Below, in pieces: positions 32,033-39,045 of a stretch of DNA of 41,553 nucleotides. This DNA is from an uncultured Clostridia bacterium. Lineage in GTDB: Bacteria; Bacillota; Clostridia; Christensenellales; Aristaeellaceae. The stretch lies in NCBI GenBank assembly GCA_934636425.1, contig CAKUAV010000008.1:1-41553 (forward strand), read 5' to 3'. The notes below the pieces were generated by a model that saw nothing but the letters and a program-made list of their open reading frames with translations, did no database searches and was not told where the DNA came from. The position numbers and the translations under genes are program-made. How positions within the stretch are numbered: position 1 is the first letter of the stretch; every line of letters begins with the position of its first letter.

Positions 32033-32345
32033 TACTGGAAGAACGTTATGTTGCAAAAAGCAATTCTGAAATTCTGGCGCAGACGGGGCTCAGCGAACGC
32101 TCTATGGCGCCCACCGTCATTCATGCATTGCCGGCGGGCAATGGCTAATGTCCATGTTTTAGCGGGGATCTGGTATGAATTCCGATGAAGCGACATTTTG
32201 CTTTTCCCCGCTCAGCAAAGGCGCGTTCGCCGGATGGCTGGACTGCGGCCTGCGCGCAAAAGGCCGCTGCGGATTTGAATCCTCCGCAGCAGCCTGTCGA
32301 CATCGTGCCGCCGTGTCATTCAGATTTCTTTTTTTCAAGCTGCGC
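32033..32345. other. intergenic stretch after msrAB
   Basis: No gene recognised. One 8-base stem, GCTGCGGA/TCCGCAGC (32,266-32,290), lies downstream of the msrAB stop on the minus strand but without a T-run. Confidence 0.45.
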
Positions 32346-33407
32346 TCATTCAAGCAGGCTCATGAATTCGCCATAGCCCTCCTGCTCCATCTTTTCATAG
32401 GGGACAAAGCGCAGCGACGCGCTGTTGATGCAGTAGCGCACGCCGTTGGGGCTCTCCCTGTCGCCAAAGAACACGTGCCCCAGATGAGAATCCCCGGCGC
32501 GGCTGCGCACCTCTGTGCGCTGCATGCCGTGGCTGTCGTCCGGCACTTCCACCACCGCGGGCTTTTCTATGGGCTGTGAAAACGCGGGCCAGCCGCAGCT
32601 GCTCTCGAATTTGTCCGCAGAGGAAAACAGCGGCTCTCCCGTGACCACGTCCACATATATGCCCTTCTCGAACTGATTCCAGAACTCGTTCATGAAGGGA
32701 TACTCTGTGTCGCTCAGCTGGGTTACGCGATACTGCTCGTCGGTGAGCCTGTCGCGAATGACCTCGGCGGCGGGCTTTTTGTAATCGCCCGGATCGATCT
32801 TCATTTTTGAAAACAGCTCGATTTCCGCGCGGGGGATATGGCAGTAGCCGCCCGGATTTTTGTCCAGATAGTCCTGATGATACGCCTCGGCCGGAAAGAA
32901 ATTGACCAGCGGGCCGATCTCCACCGCGAAATTCCGCCTGCGCCCCCGCTCCAGAGCGGCAATGCGCTCCACGGTCTCCTTCGCCGCGTCGTCCGCATAG
33001 TATACGCCGGTCTGATACTGGCTGCCCACGTCGTTGCCCTGCCTGTTCTCCACCGTCGGGTCGATCACATAAAAGTAGGCCAGCAGCAGCGCGTCCAGAC
33101 TGACCTGTCCGGGATCGTACGTCACCTCTACGGTCTCCCGGAATCCCGTGCCGCCGCCGCAGACACTTTTGTAGTTCGCCTCGGCCGCGCCGGAGCCGTT
33201 GGCGTAGCCGCTGACCGCGTCGATCACGCCGGGGATGGACTGCATCAGCTTTTCCATGCCCCAGAAGCAGCCGCCCGCCAGATAGATCACATTGCGTTTT
33301 CTGTCCATTATTTCCTCCATGCCGTCCATATTGGCTTCCTCCGCCACGGCCGCGGCGCAAAGCAGCAGCGCGGCCAGCAAAAGCGCCGTTCCTCTCTTCA
33401 GCGTCAT
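32346..33407 (-). CDS. msrAB: secreted bifunctional methionine sulfoxide reductase MsrA-MsrB
   Basis: A 353-residue fusion. ATG 33407 follows AAAGGAG; residues 1-22 are a signal peptide (ALLLAALLLCAAAVA), so it acts outside the membrane. The MsrA domain reduces Met-S-sulfoxide through Cys47 in GGCFWG; the C-terminal MsrB domain reduces the R form through Cys326 in RYCINSASLRF. The MsrB part lacks the zinc CxxC pairs (it reads GEPLFSS, then ESSCGWPAFSQP), as is usual for fusions. Both centres need an external thiol donor, which the thioredoxin-like gene just upstream can supply. A terminator between them may lower its expression relative to the other genes. Confidence 0.95.
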   Translation of the reverse strand: MTLKRGTALLLAALLLCAAAVAEEANMDGMEEIMDRKRNVIYLAGGCFWGMEKLMQSIPGVIDAVSGYANGSGAAEANYKSVCGGGTGFRETVEVTYDPGQVSLDALLLAYFYVIDPTVENRQGNDVGSQYQTGVYYADDAAKETVERIAALERGRRRNFAVEIGPLVNFFPAEAYHQDYLDKNPGGYCHIPRAEIELFSKMKIDPGDYKKPAAEVIRDRLTDEQYRVTQLSDTEYPFMNEFWNQFEKGIYVDVVTGEPLFSSADKFESSCGWPAFSQPIEKPAVVEVPDDSHGMQRTEVRSRAGDSHLGHVFFGDRESPNGVRYCINSASLRFVPYEKMEQEGYGEFMSLLE

Positions 33408-33470
33408 GTTTTTTTCTCCTTTCCCGTTCGGTCGCATCTCCCTTCCCGTCGTCGAGCCGCAAGCGGTTTC

Positions 33471-33505
33471 AAAAAGGCGGCGCGGGACAATCTCCCTGCG
33501 CCGCC
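33471..33505 (-). terminator. terminator between the thioredoxin-like gene and msrAB
   Basis: GGCGGCGCGGGA (33,476-33,487) pairs with TCCCTGCGCCGCC (33,491 onward, one bulge), with TTTTT on the minus strand. It may end most transcripts before msrAB, or msrAB may have its own promoter in the following 70 bases, which I do not see clearly. Confidence 0.78.
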
Positions 33506-33515
33506 TTGGGAACGA

Positions 33516-34688
33516 TTACTTGCCGTTCTTCATCATCATGTCCTTGTCCAGCATTTCCACATCCTTGGCCAGCGTCTCGTCGATGAGCGCCTGCAGCGCC
33601 TTCATCTGAGCATCGTTGTTGATGCCGCCCAGAATCGCCTCGCCCACGATATGGCCGTTGCGGTCCACCACGATTGTGGTGGGGAAGGCCATGATGCTGC
33701 CGGCCAGCTGCCCGGCCTCGCTGTCGGCCGCAAAGCGGATGTTCTGATACTCGGCGCCCTTCGCCATCAGCAGATTCTTCGCCTCGGCAATCATTTTCTC
33801 GTTGCCGCCGAGTGTGTCCGTATTGACGCCGATCACCGCGCCGCCCCTCAGCTTGAGCGTCTCGTTGAGCTCGTTCAGCTCGCCCAGCTCCGCAACGCAG
33901 GGCGCGCAGCCGGAGAACCAGAAGTTGATCACGGTGACGGAATTCTCCTTGAACAGATCGCTGGTCACGGGGTTGCCGTCCAGATCCTCGCCCTCAAAGG
34001 CGGGGAACATCGTCGACATATCGTCCATCATGCCCGCGTCCTGATACATTTCGTCCTTCATGCAGTCGCACGCCTCGGTGCAGGTGCCCTCTTCGCAGGG
34101 GCATTCGGAAACGCACTGGCCGTCCTTCATGCACTTGCCCGCCATGATGGTTTCATCCGGCATGAGCTGCTCTTCCAGCATGGCAAATTCACGATCGATT
34201 CGGCGTATGGTCTCAATGTCCTGCTGAAGCAGCGTGTACTCCTCGTCGGTGAACTTGTCCTTCGCCGCATCCAGCTGCTCCATCAGATAGTCGGCATACT
34301 CCGTGTCCATGTCGGGCTGCTTGTCCATCAGGCCGAAGAACTTCTCCCACAGCGCCATGTTGGTCTCAAACACGGCGTTCAGCTCGTCTTCCAGCATTCC
34401 CATCTTCGCCTCAATGTCATTGCACGATCCGGCGCACTGGCAATCCTCCGTGCACGCGCCGTCCTTCATGCAGGGCTCCTCGCCCATGCACGCGCAGTCC
34501 TCGCCGCACGCATCGCCCGTGCATTTGCAGCCGTCCACGCCCTTGCCGTCCATCATGCAGGGGCATCTCTCTTCCATGGTCTGCGTCCGATTCATATCGG
34601 ACGTATCCGTGCAGCAGGCCGAAGCGGCGGCCATTGTGGTCAGCAGCAGGCACACGGCCAGCATCAGCGCAATCCAGGTCTTTTTCAT
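33516..34688 (-). CDS. exported TlpA-type thioredoxin with Cys/Met-rich N-terminal region
   Basis: A 390-residue protein. ATG 34688 follows AAGGAGG; signal peptide residues 1-24 end ASA before CC. Residues 25-89 hold 14 cysteines, many as CxC or CxxxC, with several Met-Lys-Asp-Gly repeats (PCMKDGAC). A helical Met-rich segment follows (about 92-180), then a second Cys cluster at 186-209 (seven cysteines). The C-terminal 160 residues are a TlpA/AhpC-type redoxin with active site FSGCAPC (Cys261, Cys264) and the cis-proline in FPTT (Pro336). The redoxin should pass electrons to MsrAB. The Cys-rich parts look like metal-binding modules; an iron-sulfur, copper or zinc role is possible but untested. 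Confidence 0.85.
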   Translation of the reverse strand: MKKTWIALMLAVCLLLTTMAAASACCTDTSDMNRTQTMEERCPCMMDGKGVDGCKCTGDACGEDCACMGEEPCMKDGACTEDCQCAGSCNDIEAKMGMLEDELNAVFETNMALWEKFFGLMDKQPDMDTEYADYLMEQLDAAKDKFTDEEYTLLQQDIETIRRIDREFAMLEEQLMPDETIMAGKCMKDGQCVSECPCEEGTCTEACDCMKDEMYQDAGMMDDMSTMFPAFEGEDLDGNPVTSDLFKENSVTVINFWFSGCAPCVAELGELNELNETLKLRGGAVIGVNTDTLGGNEKMIAEAKNLLMAKGAEYQNIRFAADSEAGQLAGSIMAFPTTIVVDRNGHIVGEAILGGINNDAQMKALQALIDETLAKDVEMLDKDMMMKNGK

Positions 34689-34723
34689 CAGAATATCCTC
34701 CTTGTTATGCGATTGCTTCGCAT

Positions 34724-35662
34724 TTATTTCTCCACGGCATTTGTGCCGGTTGGATTCTCTTTTTCGGTCGCCCGCGCGCCGCGCCCCAGTCTGCACTGGA
34801 AGCTGACAGCGCCTGTGGGGCAGGCTCTGACGCACGCGCCGCAGCGTATGCACTCGGCATGATCCGGCGTCTTTGTCACGTCCACGTCCATTTTGCAGGC
34901 CTTCTCACAGCGGCCGCAGTGAACGCATTTGTGTGCGTCCACACGCATGCCCGTCAGCGACAGGCGGTTGAATAGCGCGTAGAACGCTCCCAGCGGACAG
35001 ATCCACTTGCAGAACGGGCGATAGAACATCGCGCTCAGTATGACCACCGCGGCCAGCACAACGCTCTTCCACGCGAACAGGCCGCCCAGAGCGCTCCGCA
35101 CGCTTTCCGCGGCCAGAGACAGCGGAATCGCGCCCTCCAGCACGCCCTGCGGGCAGATGTACTTGCAGAAGAAAGGATCGCCCATCCCCACTTCGTTGGC
35201 AAAAATCAGCGGCAGCGTCACCGTCAGCAGCAAAATCAGATACTTGAGATACTTCAGCGGCCCCAGCTTTTTCGTGGACAGCTTCTTTCGGGGCAGCGGA
35301 AGCTTGTGCAGCAGCTCCTGCAGCCAGCCGAACGGACAGAGAAAGCCGCACACGAAGCGTCCCAGCAGCACGCCCAGCAAAATCAGCGTTCCTGTGACGT
35401 AATAGGAAAATCGGAATTTCGACGAGCCGATCACCGACTGTATCGCCCCGATGGGGCACGCCCCCGTCGCAGCGGGGCAGGAATAGCAGTTCAGTCCCGG
35501 CACGCAGACATACTTGCCGCTGCCCCGGTAAATCTGTCCCTTGAACAGATTGGGCAGATGCGGGTTGGTCAGCAGCGCGGCGCACGCCTGCAGCAATCCC
35601 CGAAACCGGGCGAGAAATCCGGAAACGGGCGGAGCCTTCGCCCCCGCTCTCTTCCTATCCAA
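34724..35662 (-). CDS. membrane-bound polyferredoxin (NapH/YccM-like 4Fe-4S protein)
   Basis: A 312-residue membrane protein. It opens with CVPGLNCYSCP and GACPIG (Cys53, 59, 62, 69). Four or five hydrophobic segments carry CGFLCP (105/109), CKYICP (166/170) and CKWICP (218/222). The C-terminus has two ferredoxin clusters, CVHCGRCEKAC (246-256) and CIRCGACVRACP (271-281). Such proteins conduct electrons at or across the membrane. The start must be TTG 35662, with GGAG inside the preceding small gene and an eight-base overlap; no in-frame ATG exists before residue 239. Gene order suggests that it supplies electrons to the exported thioredoxin. Confidence 0.88.
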   Translation of the reverse strand: MDRKRAGAKAPPVSGFLARFRGLLQACAALLTNPHLPNLFKGQIYRGSGKYVCVPGLNCYSCPAATGACPIGAIQSVIGSSKFRFSYYVTGTLILLGVLLGRFVCGFLCPFGWLQELLHKLPLPRKKLSTKKLGPLKYLKYLILLLTVTLPLIFANEVGMGDPFFCKYICPQGVLEGAIPLSLAAESVRSALGGLFAWKSVVLAAVVILSAMFYRPFCKWICPLGAFYALFNRLSLTGMRVDAHKCVHCGRCEKACKMDVDVTKTPDHAECIRCGACVRACPTGAVSFQCRLGRGARATEKENPTGTNAVEK

Positions 35663-35816
35663 TGCCCACGCACTCCAGACAGATTCGTATGGCCTTGGAC
35701 AGCACCGTGGCGGCCTCGCCGCGCCATGCGCCGTATATGAGCATCGCCGCGCCCAGCGCCAGAACGCTCAGCCGGACGGCGCGCCTGCCCGCCGCCGATG
35801 AAACACCGTTCATCAT
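35655..35816 (-). CDS. small CXXC membrane protein, CD1871A family
   Basis: A 53-residue protein with one membrane helix (LSVLALGAAMLIYGAW) and the C-terminal motif ICLECVGIG. This matches my memory of the CD1871A-type CXXC proteins, often annotated near 4Fe-4S proteins and thioredoxins in Clostridia. I start at ATG 35816, six bases after GGGAGG; ATG 35813 is equally possible. It overlaps the polyferredoxin gene by eight bases. The CLEC cysteines lie just after the helix and could relay electrons through a disulfide; this is inference. Confidence 0.85.
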   Translation of the reverse strand: MMNGVSSAAGRRAVRLSVLALGAAMLIYGAWRGEAATVLSKAIRICLECVGIG

Positions 35817-35892
35817 TCATCGCCTCCCTTTTTCCTTCTCGCAGATTCATGATACGACATGGGGGCTAAAATCTCCGTTAAGATGAAAAACT

Positions 35893-35923
35893 TTATGCGC
35901 ATTTTATTCCGATATGCTATACT
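35893..35923 (+). promoter_or_regulatory. extended -10 promoter of the two-component system
   Basis: TGCTATACT at 35,915-35,923 is an extended -10 box; the -35 region is poor. It lies in the 140-base gap between the redox operon and the response regulator, so both units share a control region. Confidence 0.5.
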
Positions 35924-35957
35924 GAGTGTAACAGTACATATTTTGAGGAGGCGCGGT

Positions 35958-36635
35958 ATGCGAATTTTGATTGTGGAGGACGAGCGGGCGCTGTGCGATA
36001 TGCTGGCCAAGAGCCTGAAGCGCCGGGGCTATGAGGTGGACGTCTGCTACGACGGCGACGCCGCGCTGGAATGGATGCTGGTTGAGCGATACGACCTCAT
36101 ACTGCTGGATCTCAACCTGCCCGGGCCAGACGGCATGGAGCTGCTCAGAACGCTTCGGGAAACCGACCGGGAGACGCGTGTTCTGATTCTCTCCGCCCGC
36201 AGCCTCATCAGCGACAAGGTGGCGGGTCTGGACTGCGGCGCAAACGACTATCTGGTCAAGCCCTTCCATCTGGAGGAGCTGGAAGCGCGCGTGCGCAGCC
36301 TGATTCAGCGCAGCTTTGTGCAGCACGATTCGCTCCTGCGCTGCGGCGACGTCTCATTCGACACCATAAAGCGCCAGGCATGCGCAAGGGGCGCCGCTGT
36401 GACGCTGACCCGCAAGGAAAACGGCATACTGGAATATCTGCTCATGAATCAGGGGCGGCCGGTGAGTCAGGAGGAGCTGATGGAGCACGTCTGGGACGGC
36501 AGCGTGGACAGCTTCAGCAACTCCATACGGGTTCACATATCGTCCCTGCGCAAAAAGCTGAAATCGGCGCTGGGCTACGATCCGATTCTCAACCGCATCG
36601 GCGAGGGCTATATGATAGGAGGACAGGAAAAATGA
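35958..36635 (+). CDS. OmpR/PhoB-family response regulator
   Basis: A 225-residue regulator. The receiver domain has the acidic ED at residues 7-8, phospho-acceptor Asp51 in ILLDLNLPGPDG and the lysine in LVKPFH. The C-terminal winged helix shows as TLTRKENGILEYLLMNQGRP then VSQEELMEHVWDG and the wing RIGEGYMIGG. ATG 35958 follows GAGGAGG; the longer open frame begins upstream of the promoter. The stop overlaps the kinase start as ATGA. Being divergent from the redox operon, it may regulate that operon. Confidence 0.94.
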   Translation: MRILIVEDERALCDMLAKSLKRRGYEVDVCYDGDAALEWMLVERYDLILLDLNLPGPDGMELLRTLRETDRETRVLILSARSLISDKVAGLDCGANDYLVKPFHLEELEARVRSLIQRSFVQHDSLLRCGDVSFDTIKRQACARGAAVTLTRKENGILEYLLMNQGRPVSQEELMEHVWDGSVDSFSNSIRVHISSLRKKLKSALGYDPILNRIGEGYMIGGQEK

Positions 36636-37804
36636 AAAAGCTGTCCCTGCAATGGCGGGTCGCGCTGATGACGTTTTTTCTGCTGGCGCTGGCCTGCGTG
36701 ACCATGAAGACGCTGCTCTGCTCCTCCGGCCACGCCTACATGGATTCCATAGGCAGCTATGTGCTGCACTACGCCGACGAGGGGCCGCAGGCCGTCCGCA
36801 TCGACATTTCCGACGAGCAGTGGAACGATATGTCCGAGCGCTTCGCCGGCGAGTTCGTGCTGGAGCTGAGCGGCGCAAAGCACAGCTTCTGCGTCAGCGG
36901 CTGGTTCATCGCCCTGGCGGTAACCGTGCTGGGCGGCGCGGTGGCGTATTTCGTCAGCGGACGGGCGCTGAAGCCCCTCAAGCGGTTCACCGCCAAGGCG
37001 GAGCGCGTTCAGCTGCAGAGCCTTTCGGAAATCACGCTCAGCGAGGACGAGGCGGTCGAGTTCAGCCGGCTGAGCCGCGCCATCAATCAGATGTTTCTGC
37101 GGCTGAATCAGGCCTTCGACGCCCAGCGCCAGTTCGTCGGCAACGCCGCCCACGAGCTGCGCACGCCGCTGGCGCTGATGCAGACGCGGCTGGATCTGTA
37201 TATGTCCTCCGAGCACGAGGACAGCTCTCCAGAGACAAGGGAGACCATTTCCATGCTGCGGGAGCAGACCGATCGCCTGTCCAGAATGGTGCGGACGCTG
37301 CTGGACATGAGCGACCTCAAGGACGTGCCGCGCACCGACAAAATCCAGCTTGCGCCCATGATCGAGGAGGTGCTGGCCGATCTCACGCCGCTGGCCGAGA
37401 AGAGCGGCGTGACGCTCTCCCAGTCCGGCGAGGATCTGTGGCTCACCGGCAGCGACGTGCTGGTCTACCGCGCCATATTCAATCTGGTGGAAAACGGCAT
37501 AAAGTACAATCAGCCCGGCGGCAGCGTATGCGTCTCGGCCTCGCTTCAGGGACGCGATGCGCTGATCGATGTGGCCGACACCGGCTGCGGCGTCCCGGAA
37601 TCGCTCCGGGAAAGCGTGTTTCAGCCCTTCTTCCGGGTGGACAAATCCCGCAGCCGCGAAAAGGGCGGCGTGGGTCTGGGTCTGTCTCTGGTTTGGGAAA
37701 TCGCCCATCTGCACGGCGGCGGCGTTCGCATCCGCGAGAGCGGAGAACAGGGCACGACGGTCGAGCTGACGCTGCCCGCTTCGGACGCGCAGAGCGCCGA
37801 CTGA
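36632..37804 (+). CDS. sensor histidine kinase
   Basis: A 390-residue membrane kinase. TM1 is about residues 10-30, a short extracytoplasmic loop about 31-90, TM2 about 91-109, then HAMP, the dimerisation/phospho-acceptor helix with His174 (AAHELRTPLALMQ) and the ATPase domain (NLVENGIKYN, DTGCGVP, GVGLGLSL). ATG 36632 overlaps the regulator stop by four bases. The loop has one cysteine at each membrane edge (Cys30 and Cys87), which could form a disulfide in oxidising conditions. The signal is unknown. Confidence 0.93.
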   Translation: MKKLSLQWRVALMTFFLLALACVTMKTLLCSSGHAYMDSIGSYVLHYADEGPQAVRIDISDEQWNDMSERFAGEFVLELSGAKHSFCVSGWFIALAVTVLGGAVAYFVSGRALKPLKRFTAKAERVQLQSLSEITLSEDEAVEFSRLSRAINQMFLRLNQAFDAQRQFVGNAAHELRTPLALMQTRLDLYMSSEHEDSSPETRETISMLREQTDRLSRMVRTLLDMSDLKDVPRTDKIQLAPMIEEVLADLTPLAEKSGVTLSQSGEDLWLTGSDVLVYRAIFNLVENGIKYNQPGGSVCVSASLQGRDALIDVADTGCGVPESLRESVFQPFFRVDKSRSREKGGVGLGLSLVWEIAHLHGGGVRIRESGEQGTTVELTLPASDAQSAD

Positions 37805-37914
37805 CGGAACGTTCCCGCTCCGACGCTTTACTGTTCGCTGCAAACGCGATTTTCGAAAGCCCGCGCTCCGCTTTGGGGAAGCGTCGGCCGCCGCATTGCC
37901 CGACGAAAGCCTCC

Positions 37915-38172
37915 GGAATGCGAAAAAAACCTCGGAGAGCTCGAAAGGGTCGAAATCCTCTCGAACTTTTAATCGCGCCCAGCGGCGTATACTGTGGATG
38001 CGAGACGATTTTTGCAACGGAAAATCTCATTTTCCAGAGAAAAAATCGCTTCCCTGCAGTTTTTGTGCCCGGAAATCTGAAAGATTTTTTGCAAAAACTG
38101 GAAAGTCTGGCAATGGCGGCGGAGCTTGCTTCCCCATCCAAGCCTGGCAAATGAGATTTTTGACAAGCTGAG
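37915..38172 (+). repeat. MITE-like element copy G (full length)
   Basis: It has the same three hairpins as copy A: GGAAAATCTCATTTTCC nested in CGATTTTT/AAAAATCG, CAGTTTTTG/CAAAAACTG, and GGAGCTTGCTTCC. The right end is TTTTTGACAAGCTGAG; the left end is degenerate (GGAATGCGAAAAAAACC). It follows the histidine kinase gene. Confidence 0.78.
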
Positions 38173-38204
38173 GAGCCCTGTGCGTTTCATGCGCGCAGGG
38201 CTCC
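38172..38204. terminator. hairpin between the kinase and TetR genes
   Basis: GGAGCCCTG and CAGGGCTCC form a perfect 9-base stem between two convergent genes. There is no strong T-run, so termination is possible but not certain. Confidence 0.45.
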
Positions 38205-38325
38205 CTTCATGTATGCTGTTTTCACGCCGCGCTTGCGCTTCGAAAAAGCGTGTCCGAAAAATTCCGCGATCCGATATGCGCCGCTCCTCTTCCAGAATCC
38301 CTGACTGCGCGCGGCGCATATGCGG

Positions 38326-38865
38326 CTATTTCGTCAGCTTACGGATGATTCCGTAGAGAAAGTCCGCCATCACGCGGGGGCTTTCGCGGTCTGCGTCGCT
38401 GCACAGCCATTCCCGAATGAGCGCATAGCCGCCCTGATAGAAAAAGACGCGCAGATGCTCTCTTTCTCTGTCTGAAAATGTGTCGGGAATCGCCATATCG
38501 AACTGCATCCGAATGGCGGGCAGGTTGAACAGCTTGTCCGAAAAATCCCTGTCGGGCAGCGATCCGGCCAGCAGCAGAAACGCCTCTTCGTCGGCCAGCA
38601 GCGCCTCCAGCACCCGGCACAGGCTGTCCCGGCTGTCCGTCACGTTCTCCGAGAGCACTTCCTCCAGCTTGCGGAAGTAGTCGCTCTCGGTGTCGGCCAG
38701 CAGCTCGTACTGGCTGCCGTAATATTTGTAGAATGTGGTGCGGTTGATCTGCGCCGCCGCGCACAGTTCATAGATGGAAATCTTTTCGATGGGCTTTTCC
38801 TTCAGGAGCCGCATCAGCGCGTTCTTCAGCATGGCCTTGCTCAAGCGAATTCGCTGGTTTTCCAT
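38326..38865 (-). CDS. TetR/AcrR family transcriptional regulator
   Basis: A 179-residue repressor. The helix-turn-helix is at about residues 29-51 (ISIYELCAAAQINRTTFYKY). The C-terminal ligand/dimer domain contains ALIREWLCSD and VMADFLYGIIRKL, typical of the small Firmicute TetR group. ATG 38865 follows GAGGAGGGG. It is divergent from an MMPL exporter with a palindrome between them, the classical layout of a repressor controlling its exporter and itself. Confidence 0.92.
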   Translation of the reverse strand: MENQRIRLSKAMLKNALMRLLKEKPIEKISIYELCAAAQINRTTFYKYYGSQYELLADTESDYFRKLEEVLSENVTDSRDSLCRVLEALLADEEAFLLLAGSLPDRDFSDKLFNLPAIRMQFDMAIPDTFSDREREHLRVFFYQGGYALIREWLCSDADRESPRVMADFLYGIIRKLTK

Positions 38866-38880
38866 AACGCCTTCCCCTCC

Positions 38881-38905
38881 TCAACAAATTATTCGTCATT
38901 GTTGA
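38881..38905. promoter_or_regulatory. palindromic operator candidate for the TetR protein
   Basis: TCAACAA (38,881-38,887), 11 bases, TTGTTGA (38,899-38,905): a perfect 7-base inverted repeat just upstream of the tetR-type gene and 60 bases from the MMPL promoter. Confidence 0.68.
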
Positions 38906-38964
38906 TTTTACAGCAGCAACAGTCAGAAGTGTATACGTCACATCAGCGTGAAATAAACAGTCGG

Positions 38965-38993
38965 TTGATTTTGAATCCCATTGTCAGTATACT
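38965..38993 (+). promoter_or_regulatory. sigma-A promoter of the MMPL gene
   Basis: TTGATT, 17 bases, TATACT. Start near 39,000, about 45 bases before the ATG. Confidence 0.78.
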
Positions 38994-39045
38994 TTATAAG
39001 GAATTATTTGTCAAATTCTAAATGCTGAAGGAAGGGAACCTCATT

